A DNA stretch of 64,000 bases from Palleronia abyssalis (GCF_900302445.1 NZ_ONZF01000002.1:558001-622000), one strand, 5' to 3'. Positions 33,691 to 42,401 are shown, counted from the stretch's first letter. The notes: generated from the sequence alone by a model not told the origin. A program made the numbers and translations.

Positions 33691-35136
33691 TCAGCCCGGG
33701 TCCGTGGCGTAGATCAGCCGTTCCTCGCAGGGGGCGACGCGCAGGATGTTGGTGGACCCCGAGACGCCGAAGGGCACGCCCGCGGTGACGACGATCTGAT
33801 CCGTGGCTTCGGCCATGCCTTCGGTCCGGGCGGCGCGGGCGGCGTTCAGCACCGCCTCCTTGAAGCGGGTGACCTCGCCGGTGCGGACGCAGTGCATCCC
33901 CCATGACAGGCACAGGCGGCGCGCCGTACCCATCATCGAGGTCATCGCGATGATCGGGACCTGTGGGCGTTCGCGTCCGACCAGAAGGGCGGTCACGCCG
34001 CTTTGGCTGTAGCAGCAGATCGCCTTGATGTTCGTCGTTTCGGCAATCTCGCGCGCGGCCGAGACGATGGCGTCGGCCACGGTTTCCTTCTTGCCGCCGC
34101 GGCTGGCGTTGATGACATCGCGATAGGTCGGGTCGGCCTCGACCTCCATGGCGACGTTGTTCATCGTCGCCACGGCCTCGAGCGGATATTGCCCGGCGGC
34201 CGATTCGGCCGAGAGCATGACCGCATCGGCACCTTCGTAGATCGCGGTCGCGACATCCGACACCTCGGCCCGGGTCGGCATCGGGCTTTCGATCATCGAT
34301 TCGAGCATCTGGGTCGCGACGATCACCGGCTTGGCGGCGGCGCGGCACTTGCGCACCAGGCGCTTCTGGATCGGCGGCACGTTCTGGACCGGAAGCTCGA
34401 CCCCCAGATCGCCGCGGGCGACCATGATGCCGTCGCTGGCCTGCAGGATCGCCTCGAAATTGCGGACGGCCAGCGGCTTTTCGATCTTCGACAGGATTGC
34501 GGCGCGGCCCTGGCAGAGCTCGCGCGCCTCTTCCACGTCGCGGGGGCGTTGGACAAAGGACAGGGCCAGCCAGTCCACACCGAGGCTGCACACGAATTCA
34601 AGGTCCTTGCGGTCCTTGTCCGAAAGCGCGGCCAGCGGCAGTTCCACGTCGGGCACGTTGACGCCCTTGCGGTTGCTGATCGTGCCGCCGACGAGGACTT
34701 CGCAATCGGCGAAATCGGCGCCGCAGTCCTTCACCTTCAGGCGGATCTTACCGTCGTTGACCAGAAGCGAGGCACCGGGTTCGAGCGCTTCGAAGATCTC
34801 CTTGTGGGGCAGCTGGACCCGCGTGGCGTCGCCTTCGGCGGTGTCGAGGTCGAGGCGGAAGTCCTGCCCCGCCGCCAGTTCCTCTTCGCCGTTGGCGAAG
34901 ACGCCCACGCGCAGCTTGGGGCCCTGAAGGTCGGCGAGGATCGCGATGGGGCGACCCAGATCCTCCTCGATCTGGCGGATGATCCGGTGGCGTTCGCCGA
35001 TCTCGTCATGGCTGCCGTGGCTCATGTTCAGGCGGAACACGTCGGCCCCGGCTTCGAACAGTTTGCGGATCATGTCGTAGTCGGAAGATGCCGGACCGAG
35101 GGTTGCCACGATCTTGATCTTGCGCATGCGTCGCAT
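33691..35136 (-). CDS. pyk: Pyruvate kinase
   Basis: The 481-residue product is a full-length pyruvate kinase. It has ATLGPAS near the N-terminus, FRLNMSHG (about 34-41), ILSKIEKP with the catalytic Lys (about 216-223), MVARGDLGVELP, and ATQMLESM. It converts phosphoenolpyruvate and ADP to pyruvate and ATP. GGGAG lies 6 bases before the ATG at 35136, which decides between two in-frame ATGs. It diverges from the DUF1244 gene. Confidence 0.98.
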   Translation of the reverse strand: MRRMRKIKIVATLGPASSDYDMIRKLFEAGADVFRLNMSHGSHDEIGERHRIIRQIEEDLGRPIAILADLQGPKLRVGVFANGEEELAAGQDFRLDLDTAEGDATRVQLPHKEIFEALEPGASLLVNDGKIRLKVKDCGADFADCEVLVGGTISNRKGVNVPDVELPLAALSDKDRKDLEFVCSLGVDWLALSFVQRPRDVEEARELCQGRAAILSKIEKPLAVRNFEAILQASDGIMVARGDLGVELPVQNVPPIQKRLVRKCRAAAKPVIVATQMLESMIESPMPTRAEVSDVATAIYEGADAVMLSAESAAGQYPLEAVATMNNVAMEVEADPTYRDVINASRGGKKETVADAIVSAAREIAETTNIKAICCYSQSGVTALLVGRERPQVPIIAMTSMMGTARRLCLSWGMHCVRTGEVTRFKEAVLNAARAARTEGMAEATDQIVVTAGVPFGVSGSTNILRVAPCEERLIYATDPG

Positions 35137-35264
35137 GAAGGACTCCCGTTAGCGTCGGTCACGCTTATGCGTCAAAGCTCGGCCACTGACAACGGCGCAG
35201 CGCGCTTGATCTTCGGGCGGCATCTGCCCAGCTAACAGGCACACCAGAGAGGGAATTTTCGATC

Positions 35265-35561
35265 ATGGACGACGCGACCCGTACCGAGCTTGAAGCCGCC
35301 GCCTTCCGCCGCCTGCGCGATCACCTGCAAACCCGGACCGACGTGCAGAATATCGACATGATGAACTTGGCCGGATTCTGCCGCAACTGCCTGAGCCGGT
35401 GGTACCAGGAAGCCGCCGCCGAGCGCGGGATCGAGATGGGCAAGGAGGATGCGCGCGAGGCGTTTTACGGCATGCCTTATGCGGAATGGCGCGACATGCA
35501 CCAGACTGAGGCCAGCGACGCGCAGAAGGCCACCTTCGACACCGCGTCGAAAGGCCACTGA
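35265..35561 (+). CDS. DUF1244 family protein
   Basis: This 98-residue protein has the conserved core of DUF1244: NLAGFCRNCLSRWY (about 34-47) and GMPYAEWRDMHQ (about 69-80). These are small helical proteins found widely in proteobacteria, with a structure known but no assigned function. The paired Cys in CRNC are family features. The next gene starts immediately at its stop (TGAATG). Confidence 0.93.
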   Translation: MDDATRTELEAAAFRRLRDHLQTRTDVQNIDMMNLAGFCRNCLSRWYQEAAAERGIEMGKEDAREAFYGMPYAEWRDMHQTEASDAQKATFDTASKGH

Positions 35562-36152
35562 ATGGCGGCCCGCGCCGAGTTGGAGCAGTTCGTCCGGGAC
35601 GCCTTGGGCGCCGGTCATGCGCGCGACGACATCCGGCGCACCATGCTGGTCGCGGGCTGGCGCGAGCGTGACGCGGACCGGGCCCTGGCGGCCTTTGCGG
35701 ACGTGCCCTTCGTGCCGCCCGTGCCCCGTCCGCGGCCCTTCGTCTCGGCGCGGGATGCGGCGGTCTATGGGCTGGGCTTCTTCGCGCTGTGCGTCGTGGT
35801 GGTGAACTTCGTCTCGTTGATGTTCGAGGTGATCGAGTCGCTGGTCGCCGGCGATCCGCTGGGCGGGCGGCAACTTGCATGGCAGGTCGCGGCCATTGTC
35901 GTCTTCGCGCCGATCTTCGGCGTGATCGACTGGCGCGCGGATCGCGACAGCCCGGTGCGCAAGGTCCTGGCCTACGCCGCGCTGTTCTTCGCGGCGCTGG
36001 TGGTACTGTTCACGTTGGTCAGTGTCATCGCGCTGGTGCTGATGGGCGGCCTGTCGGGCGAGGTCGCGTTAAAGGCGCTGGTTGTCGCCGGAACGGCCGG
36101 GGGGATCTTGCTGTATTACCGCAGGGATTTGCGCGCGGATCGGGAGATATGA
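35562..36152 (+). CDS. Membrane protein, DUF5671-like
   Basis: The 196-residue product has a short helical cytoplasmic N-terminus (residues 1-45, resembling a domain that reads RRTMLVAGWRERDADRALAAF) and then four membrane helices (about 68-92, 104-121, 133-156, 164-182). The RDAAVYGLGFFALC segment is like the start of DUF5671 domains. The function is unknown. It begins at the base after the DUF1244 stop and overlaps the next lipoprotein gene as ATGA, so three genes form an operon. Confidence 0.75.
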   Translation: MAARAELEQFVRDALGAGHARDDIRRTMLVAGWRERDADRALAAFADVPFVPPVPRPRPFVSARDAAVYGLGFFALCVVVVNFVSLMFEVIESLVAGDPLGGRQLAWQVAAIVVFAPIFGVIDWRADRDSPVRKVLAYAALFFAALVVLFTLVSVIALVLMGGLSGEVALKALVVAGTAGGILLYYRRDLRADREI

Positions 36153-36400
36153 GAATGCGTCTGGTGATCGGCCTGTCGGCCATGGCCGTGCTGGCGGGGT
36201 GCCTTCCGCCAGCCACGCCCCTGAACGTCACCGTGGCGCAGGAGGTGGCATTCTATGGCTTCGACGTGGACCCCGCCGACCTGACGTCGAAAGAAGCCGC
36301 GGTCCTGTATCTCACCCTCGCCGACGCGTCGAACGAGGGGTACCTCAAGACGCGTCGGGCGCTGGGGGCGCACCTCGCGGACATGGTGCCCTCGCAATAG
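36149..36400 (+). CDS. Small lipoprotein
   Basis: ATG 36149 overlaps the stop of the membrane protein gene (ATGA). The 83-residue product has a lipoprotein signal (LSAMAVLAGC, Cys18) and a short helical body (YGFDVDPADLTSKEAAVLYL). An ATG two codons later could also serve. No family is recognised. The DNA around its stop forms a 7-bp hairpin without a T tract. Confidence 0.75.
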   Translation: MRMRLVIGLSAMAVLAGCLPPATPLNVTVAQEVAFYGFDVDPADLTSKEAAVLYLTLADASNEGYLKTRRALGAHLADMVPSQ

Positions 36401-36422
36401 GGCACCCGTCCGACATGCTGCC

Positions 36423-37889
36423 CTAACGGTAGACGAAGTCGATGCTGTCGAAGGCGCCTGTCTTGAAATCCTCTATGAAGTCGATGTGGTCGGTCTTCAG
36501 CCGGTCTGCGGTTTCCACCGTGAACCTCAGAATGTCCTCGATGAACAGCTCGCGCGGTTGGCAGGCCGAGACGATGGACGGCTCGACGTCGTAGTCGACG
36601 CGCCCAAGGTCGTCCGACAGTGCATGCGCCTGTGCCAGCGCCTGTCCGCAGACATACGCGTATTTGCGCCAGGTCTTCTTCGACAGCTCATCGAGGTCGA
36701 TGTCGTCGCGGAAGGGCGCACGCTCGCGGGTCATGAAGCTGGTGCCCTCGATCTCGATCGCGCCGTAGAACACGTCGCCATGGGCCAGTTGCACCGCCTG
36801 GCCATGCGCGATTCGGTCGGCTTCGGTGCCCGCGTTGAATTCAGTCGGCGGCGTCAGCCCTTCCAGGGCCGAGGTGCGGGCGCGCTTGAACTCGATGATG
36901 ATGTCGTCGGTTGCGTTCTTCGACGGGCCTTCCAGCAGAACGTAATAGCGCGGCAGGCCCAGGGACGCGGTGCCTTGGCCGTGGCGGATGCACACGTCCT
37001 TGACCTTCAGCTCGCCCACCCTGTGGGTGACGTCGATCCCGTTATCCTTGGCCAGCTTATCGATCGCCTTCTGGAACTTTTCCTTCTGCGACGACACAGG
37101 CTCCAGCTCGTCATCCGCGCGGAAGCCGCGGCCCGTGGGTTCGAGGTAGTCCGACCACAGCCAGTCCTTACGCTCTTCCCAGGCTTCGTCGAACAGGCGC
37201 TTGATCACCTTGGGCGAGTTGTTGCGCTGGAACGCGTCCTTCTTCTCGGTCTCGTTCTCGGCGAAATCGGTCATCGCATCGAGATAGCCGTTGACGAAGT
37301 GGCGGATGATCTTGCGCCGCTGCTTGCGGCTGAGGTCGCCTTCCTCTTGCGCGCCGACCCAGAAGCCGACCGCGCCGCGCTTGATGTCCCACGTGAAGGG
37401 GGCGTAGACGGCCTCGTCGAAATCGTTGACCGAAAAGATCGGCACACCTTCCTTGTTGGGCATGACACCGAAATTCTCGGGGTGGACATCACCCAGGGCC
37501 AGAACGGTCGGCATATGCGCGTCCGAACCGACCATGTCGCGATAGAACAGCAGTGCGGTGCCGCGAAAGAAACTGAAGCGGGACCCGGCAAGCTTCTTGA
37601 ACTTGTCGCGTGCGCCGGCCGAGCGTTCCTCGATCCGGGTCTGATGGTCCTCGCGCAGGGTCGAGCGGACGTGGTTGCGCCGGTCGAGTCCGCTGAGTTG
37701 CCGCGGCGGCACGATCTGTTCGCCGGACGCGATTCTTTCGGCCAGCGTGCGGAACGAACCGACCCGGCCTTCGGACTTGATCACGGGCGCGGCCTTCGTC
37801 ACCGTTTCCTTGCGGGTCGTGCTGGACTGTTCCTTGCCGGTGCCGCCGGTCTTGCCATTCGACTTGGTGTTGTTCGTGCTGCCGGCCAT
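36423..37889 (-). CDS. DUF2252 family protein (kinase-like fold likely)
   Basis: The 488-residue product belongs to DUF2252. After a low-complexity N-terminus (about 1-35, Asn, Thr, Lys, Gly) come PRQLSGLDRRNHVRSTLRED, LALGDVHPENFGVM (about 130-143) and FSVNDFDEA (about 152-160). GDxHxxN followed by DFD resembles the catalytic loop and metal motif of aminoglycoside phosphotransferase-type kinases. That relation is my inference. The substrate is unknown. ATG 37889 follows GAAGGGA. tag lies 57 bases upstream on the same strand. Confidence 0.87.
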   Translation of the reverse strand: MAGSTNNTKSNGKTGGTGKEQSSTTRKETVTKAAPVIKSEGRVGSFRTLAERIASGEQIVPPRQLSGLDRRNHVRSTLREDHQTRIEERSAGARDKFKKLAGSRFSFFRGTALLFYRDMVGSDAHMPTVLALGDVHPENFGVMPNKEGVPIFSVNDFDEAVYAPFTWDIKRGAVGFWVGAQEEGDLSRKQRRKIIRHFVNGYLDAMTDFAENETEKKDAFQRNNSPKVIKRLFDEAWEERKDWLWSDYLEPTGRGFRADDELEPVSSQKEKFQKAIDKLAKDNGIDVTHRVGELKVKDVCIRHGQGTASLGLPRYYVLLEGPSKNATDDIIIEFKRARTSALEGLTPPTEFNAGTEADRIAHGQAVQLAHGDVFYGAIEIEGTSFMTRERAPFRDDIDLDELSKKTWRKYAYVCGQALAQAHALSDDLGRVDYDVEPSIVSACQPRELFIEDILRFTVETADRLKTDHIDFIEDFKTGAFDSIDFVYR

Positions 37890-37945
37890 ACGAAATTCCC
37901 TTCGTTCAATAGGGTGCAACGTCCGCGGCGGGGCCTCGTTCCGTC

Positions 37946-38500
37946 TCAGGGGCGGTCGGGATGCCGGAAGCAGGTCGTCAGATGGTCGTTGACCATCCCG
38001 CAGGCCTCCATCCAGGCATAGACGATCGTCGGCCCGCAGAACCGGAACCCCCGGGCCTTGAGGGCCTTCGACAGCGCGTCGGACGTGGTGGTCTGGGTCG
38101 GAACGTCAGCCATGGTTGCAAAGCGGTTCACCTGCGGCGCGCCGTCGACATGGGACCAGACGAACGTGTCGAAGGCTTCGTTCATTTCCAGGAAGGCACG
38201 GGCGTTCATGATCGTCGCCTCGATCTTGCCGCGGTGGCGGACAATTCCGGCATTGCCCAGCAGGCGGTCCACGTCGCCGGGAGCCCACCCGGCGATGCGC
38301 TCGGGCTCGAACCCCTCGAACGCCTCGCGGAACGCGGGTCGTTTCTTCAGAATGGTCAGCCAGGACAGCCCGGCCTGGAACCCGTCGAGGATCAGTTTCT
38401 CCCACAGGGCGCGGGCGTCGTATTCGGGAATACCCCATTCCGTGTCGTGGTAGGCGACGTAAATCGGATCGGTTCCGCACCAAGGGCAGCGGTCTGACAC
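37946..38500 (-). CDS. tag: DNA-3-methyladenine glycosylase I
   Basis: GTG 38500 is chosen as start because GGAGGA lies 7 bases before it, while the TTG two codons earlier is too close to that site. The 184-residue product is a normal Tag, which removes 3-methyladenine from alkylated DNA. The zinc ligands Cys5 and His18 and a C-terminal NDHLTTC pair are present. The position of the Escherichia coli catalytic Glu38 (LEGQQAGLSW) is Asp39 here (LDGFQAGLSW), a conservative change I believe is common in alphaproteobacteria. It diverges from the EAL gene. Confidence 0.95.
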   Translation of the reverse strand: MSDRCPWCGTDPIYVAYHDTEWGIPEYDARALWEKLILDGFQAGLSWLTILKKRPAFREAFEGFEPERIAGWAPGDVDRLLGNAGIVRHRGKIEATIMNARAFLEMNEAFDTFVWSHVDGAPQVNRFATMADVPTQTTTSDALSKALKARGFRFCGPTIVYAWMEACGMVNDHLTTCFRHPDRP

Positions 38501-38583
38501 GGGCAAATCCTCCGGGCGGAACGCCTTTACGGCTTCTTAGTCCCTTAGCACTAGAACGAATGCGGGGCAAAAGGGGAAAGCTC

Positions 38584-39399
38584 ATGGACAGGCGAACGGA
38601 AAGCGCAACCGCAGACCCGCTGGAATACGCGGTGGCCGAGCGCGATTCGAAGGTGCTCGACATGGTCGAGTCCGCAGTCGATGCCGGGCGGGTCATGTTG
38701 GCGTTTCAGCCCGTCGTCATGGCCGGACGAGATGAGCCGGTCTTCTATGAAGGACTGGCGCGGATCATGGACACGACGGGACGGATCATTCCCGCGCGCG
38801 AATTCATTCTGGACGTGGAAGAGACCGAGCTTGGGCGCCGCATCGATGCGATCTCTCTGGAACTGGGGCTGCAAGCGCTGCGCGAGCGCCCATCCCTGCG
38901 TCTGGCGGTCAACCTGTCGGCCCGATCGGTCGAATATCCCCTGTGGCTTGCCGCGCTGGAGCAAGGCTTGGCCTCCGACCCGACATTGGCCGAGAGGTTG
39001 ATCCTCGAGATTACCGAAAGCTCGGCGATCACGGTACCGCGGCTGGTCAGCCGCTTCATTGACCGCCTGCAAGCCATGGGCATCTGCTTTGCCATCGACG
39101 ATTTCGGGTCGGGCTATACCTCGATGCGGTATCTCAAGGATTTCTGCTTCGACATCCTCAAGATCGACGGGGAGTTCTGCCACGGGGTCGCCGACAAACC
39201 AGACAACCAGGCGCTGGTGCGGGCCATCGTCTCGATCGCGCAGCATTTCGACATGGTGACGGTGGCCGAAGGGGTCGAGGCGGCGCAGGATGCCCGTGCG
39301 CTGATGGAAATGGGGGTGGATTGCCTTCAGGGATACTATCTGGGTGCGCCGACCGTCCGTCCAGCATGGCAAAGCTGCGCCCGTGATATCGTCGTTTAG
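38584..39399 (+). CDS. EAL domain c-di-GMP phosphodiesterase
   Basis: The 271-residue product is a lone EAL domain without GGDEF, PAS or membrane parts. All residues needed for catalysis are visible: Glu56 (EGL in place of EAL), Asn110, Glu142, Asp172-Asp173 (DDFGSGYTS), Lys193, Glu229 (EGVE) and Gln249. It should hydrolyse c-di-GMP to pGpG in the cytoplasm. GGGGAAAG precedes the ATG at 38584. Its target could be the PilZ-regulated cellulose synthase at 61-64 kb, but nothing in the sequence links them directly. Confidence 0.93.
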   Translation: MDRRTESATADPLEYAVAERDSKVLDMVESAVDAGRVMLAFQPVVMAGRDEPVFYEGLARIMDTTGRIIPAREFILDVEETELGRRIDAISLELGLQALRERPSLRLAVNLSARSVEYPLWLAALEQGLASDPTLAERLILEITESSAITVPRLVSRFIDRLQAMGICFAIDDFGSGYTSMRYLKDFCFDILKIDGEFCHGVADKPDNQALVRAIVSIAQHFDMVTVAEGVEAAQDARALMEMGVDCLQGYYLGAPTVRPAWQSCARDIVV

Positions 39400-39438
39400 C
39401 GCGAGACAGCGCCGCCACGGTGGAAATACCCCGGAAAA

Positions 39439-39491
39439 CCTGTAACGTGACGGCGAAGCGGCAAGCCGCAGCCTTGCCGTCACGTTACAGG
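39439..39491 (+). repeat. Perfect 16-bp inverted repeat in front of phaA
   Basis: CCTGTAACGTGACGGC (39439-39454) is repeated as its exact reverse complement (39476-39491) with 21 bases between. Inside the spacer is GCGGC-AA-GCCGC (39458-39469). CGGCAAG (39459-39465) can also pair with CTTGCCG (39473-39479), so two exclusive foldings are possible in RNA. The element ends 17 bases before the phaA start and does not cover its ribosome-binding region. No T run follows. An operator or an RNA structure is possible. Confidence 0.9.
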
Positions 39492-39508
39492 ATCAACCGG
39501 GGACCTTC

Positions 39509-40684
39509 ATGACCAACGTCGTCATCGCATCCGCCGCACGCACAGCCGTGGGCACTTTCAACGGCTCGTTCGCCAACACGCCAGCGCACGACCTCGGGAC
39601 ACATGTCCTGAAGGCCGTGGTTGAGCGGGCCGGGATCGACCCTTCAGAAGTCAGCGAGACGATCCTGGGCCAGGTCCTGACCGCCGGCCAAGGGCAGAAC
39701 CCCGCCCGGCAGGCCCATATCAACGCGGGCCTTCCCATCGAATCCGCCGCGTGGAGCATCAACCAGGTCTGCGGCTCGGGGCTGCGGGCGGTCGCGCTCG
39801 CCGCGCAGCACATCCAACTGGGTGATGCCGAGATCGTCGCCGCCGGCGGGCAGGAAAACATGTCAATGGCGCCGCACGTGGCGAACCTGCGACAGGGTCA
39901 CAAGATGGGCGACGTGAAGTTCATCGACTCGATGATCCGCGATGGACTTTGGGACGCCTTCAACGGCTATCACATGGGCCAGACGGCCGAGAACGTGGCC
40001 GAGCAATGGCAGATCAGCCGTGAGGACCAGGACGCATTCGCCGCGAAATCGCAGAACAAGGCCGAAAAGGCGCGCGCCGACGGCAAGTTCCAGGACGAGA
40101 TCGTGCCCTTCACGATCCAGGGTCGCAAGGGCGACACCGTGGTCGACCGCGACGAGCACATCCGCGAAGGCGCCAGCGTCGAAGGCATGGGAAAGCTGCG
40201 CGCGGCCTTCACCAAGGACGGATCGGTCACCGCGGGCAACGCCAGCGGGATCAACGACGGGGCCGCCGCGGTCCTTCTGATGTCTGCCGACGCGGCTGAG
40301 GCCAAGGGGATCGAGCCGTTGGCCCGGATCGTCAGCTACGCGACCGTGGGCCTCGACCCGTCGATCATGGGCACCGGTCCCATCGGCGCCAGCCGCAAGG
40401 CGCTGGAAAAGGCCGGATGGACGCCGGGCGATCTGGACCTGGTCGAGGCAAACGAAGCCTTCGCCGCGCAGGCCTGCGCGGTGAACAAGGAGATGGGTTG
40501 GGATCCGGAGATCGTGAACGTGAACGGCGGCGCCATCGCCATCGGCCACCCGATCGGCGCGTCGGGGGCCCGGATCCTGAACACCCTTCTGTTCGAGATG
40601 AAGCGGCGCGACGCGAAGAAAGGTCTGGCAACCCTGTGCATCGGCGGCGGCATGGGCGTCGCGCTGTGCGTCGAGCGTCCGTGA
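39509..40684 (+). CDS. phaA: Acetyl-CoA C-acetyltransferase
   Basis: The 391-residue thiolase has Cys88 (QVCGSG), His347 ([10 protein letters not shown]) and Cys377 (TLCIGGGMG), the full catalytic set. It condenses two acetyl-CoA to acetoacetyl-CoA, which feeds polyhydroxybutyrate and the ethylmalonyl-CoA pathway. phaB lies downstream on the same strand, separated from it by a patatin gene. A perfect inverted repeat lies directly upstream and may control it. Confidence 0.96.
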   Translation: MTNVVIASAARTAVGTFNGSFANTPAHDLGTHVLKAVVERAGIDPSEVSETILGQVLTAGQGQNPARQAHINAGLPIESAAWSINQVCGSGLRAVALAAQHIQLGDAEIVAAGGQENMSMAPHVANLRQGHKMGDVKFIDSMIRDGLWDAFNGYHMGQTAENVAEQWQISREDQDAFAAKSQNKAEKARADGKFQDEIVPFTIQGRKGDTVVDRDEHIREGASVEGMGKLRAAFTKDGSVTAGNASGINDGAAAVLLMSADAAEAKGIEPLARIVSYATVGLDPSIMGTGPIGASRKALEKAGWTPGDLDLVEANEAFAAQACAVNKEMGWDPEIVNVNGGAIAIGHPIGASGARILNTLLFEMKRRDAKKGLATLCIGGGMGVALCVERP

Positions 40685-40723
40685 CTGGGAACGGGCCGTG
40701 CCCGAGGCGCGGCCTGCGCACCG

Positions 40724-41575
40724 ATGAGTGACACATTCTTCGATCAGATCGTCTTTTCGGGCGGCGGCACGCGGTGCATGTGGCAGGGCGGCTTCATGGA
40801 GGTCCTGCGCCAGGAGATCCCCCTCGACCCGGCGCGGATCACCGGCGTCTCGGGTGGGGCATGCTCGGCCTGCGGGTTCGTCACCCATCGCGGGACTCGC
40901 GTGCGCGACATCTTCATCGAGGCCTTCGAACGGCACGACCGCAACATTCCCTTGCACGAGCCCTTCGATGGCAAGCGCGGCAACAGCCCTCACCAGTTGA
41001 TCTATCGCGAGGTGATCGATCGGTGCTTCGGTGACCCCGAGGCCGAGCGCCTGTTGTCCACGGGCCCGCAGCTTCAGATCCTGATCGCGCGGCCACCGGA
41101 CCATGACTGGGCCAAGCTGACCGGCGCCGCGATGACGCTGGTCTACGAGGCAGACACCATCGTCCGGTCGAACCCGCACCTGCGCTGGGCCGAGGCTGCG
41201 GGTCTGGTGGGCGAGCTGATCGACGGCCGCGAGGCAGCCCTGAACGGCCGGATCGTGAACTTGGTCTGCGCTGCGGCGACAATTCCGCCGGCCTTCGATC
41301 CGCCGCTGTGGGATGGGGCACCCGCCATCGATGCAGGCATGGTGGACCAGGCGCCGTTGCCGGTCCCGGACGAAGGATCGACCCTGATCCTTCTGACCAA
41401 GCGCTTTCGCGACCTGCCTCAGGCGCCGGGCCGCGTCTACGTCCAGCCGTCCGAGCCGGTGCCCGCCGACAAGATCGACTTCACCGATCCCCAGAAGCTG
41501 CGTGACACTTGGGATCTGGGCGAGGCGGACGGGCGGGAGTTCCTTAAGAACATCCACGAGATCACAACACGATAG
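40724..41575 (+). CDS. Patatin-like phospholipase
   Basis: The 283-residue product has the patatin elements: a glycine-rich oxyanion loop (FSGGGTRCMWQGG, 11-23), the nucleophile Ser43 in GVSGG, and the catalytic Asp203 in DAG. It should be a Ser-Asp lipid acyl hydrolase in the cytoplasm. It lies 39 bases after phaA and 28 bases before phaB on the same strand, so it is part of that operon. Whether it acts on membrane lipid, on acyl-CoA or on the surface of polyhydroxybutyrate granules cannot be told from the sequence. Confidence 0.9.
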   Translation: MSDTFFDQIVFSGGGTRCMWQGGFMEVLRQEIPLDPARITGVSGGACSACGFVTHRGTRVRDIFIEAFERHDRNIPLHEPFDGKRGNSPHQLIYREVIDRCFGDPEAERLLSTGPQLQILIARPPDHDWAKLTGAAMTLVYEADTIVRSNPHLRWAEAAGLVGELIDGREAALNGRIVNLVCAAATIPPAFDPPLWDGAPAIDAGMVDQAPLPVPDEGSTLILLTKRFRDLPQAPGRVYVQPSEPVPADKIDFTDPQKLRDTWDLGEADGREFLKNIHEITTR

Positions 41576-41603
41576 AATCAGAAACCGAGGAGGAGGAGAC
41601 ATC

Positions 41604-42326
41604 ATGGGACGCGTAGCGATCGTGACGGGGGGGAGCCGGGGCATCGGCGCTTCGATCTCGAAGGCGCTGAAGGCTGCGGGGCACGAGGTCGCGGCGACCT
41701 ACGGCGGCAACGACGAGGCCGCAAAGGCCTTCACGGACGAGACGGGCATCCGCACGTTCAAGTTCGACGTAGGCGATTACGACGCCTGCAAATCCGGTAT
41801 TGCCGAGGTCGAGGAGGCCATGGGCCCGGTAGAAATCTTGATCAACAATGCGGGCATCACCCGCGATGCGCCCTTCCACAAGATGACGCCGGACCAGTGG
41901 AAGGCGGTGATCGACACCAACCTGACCGGCGTCTTCAACATGACCCACAACGTCTGGACCGGGATGCGAGATCGGTCCTTCGGGCGGATCGTCACCATCA
42001 GCTCGATCAACGGGCAGAAGGGGCAGTTCGGGCAGGCCAACTACTCGGCTGCCAAGGCCGGCGACATAGGGTTCACCAAGGCCCTGGCCCAGGAAGGGGC
42101 GAAGAAGGGTATAACGGTCAACGTGGTCAGCCCGGGCTATATCGCAACCGATATGGTGATGGCGGTGCCTGAGAAGGTGCGCGAACAGATCGTCGCCCAG
42201 ATCCCCGTGGGCCGCTTGGGCGAGCCGGACGAGATTGCGCGCTGCGTGGCGTTTCTGGTGTCGGACGATGCGGGGTTCATCACCGGCGCAACGCTCAGCG
42301 CCAATGGGGGGCAATACCTGTCCTGA
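41604..42326 (+). CDS. phaB: Acetoacetyl-CoA reductase
   Basis: The 240-residue product is a short-chain dehydrogenase with the NADPH-binding TGGSRGIG (8-15), NNAG (81-84), Ser134, Tyr147 and Lys151. It reduces acetoacetyl-CoA to (R)-3-hydroxybutyryl-CoA for polyhydroxybutyrate and the ethylmalonyl-CoA pathway. A strong GAGGAGGAGG precedes ATG 41604. The in-frame extension upstream overlaps the patatin gene and is rejected. A perfect 30-base palindrome ends the operon. Confidence 0.96.
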   Translation: MGRVAIVTGGSRGIGASISKALKAAGHEVAATYGGNDEAAKAFTDETGIRTFKFDVGDYDACKSGIAEVEEAMGPVEILINNAGITRDAPFHKMTPDQWKAVIDTNLTGVFNMTHNVWTGMRDRSFGRIVTISSINGQKGQFGQANYSAAKAGDIGFTKALAQEGAKKGITVNVVSPGYIATDMVMAVPEKVREQIVAQIPVGRLGEPDEIARCVAFLVSDDAGFITGATLSANGGQYLS

Positions 42327-42353
42327 GCCGCGGCCAACGCCCGGCAAATACAA

Positions 42354-42383
42354 GAAAGGCCGGTCCCGCGGGACCGGCCTTTC
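42354..42383. terminator. Bidirectional terminator between phaB and ydcH-like gene
   Basis: GAAAGGCCGGTCCCG and its exact complement form a perfect 30-base palindrome (15 + 15). T and A runs of three flank the stem on both sides. It lies 28 bases after the phaB stop and 19 bases after the stop of the convergent YdcH-like gene, so it can serve both. Confidence 0.85.
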
Positions 42384-42401
42384 ACAATAGTGCGGGTACG
42401 A

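Noticed and set aside
36385-36406. Hairpin GGTGCCC/GGGCACC over the stop of the small lipoprotein gene
   Set aside because: It has a 7-bp stem but no T run on either strand, so I do not call it a terminator.
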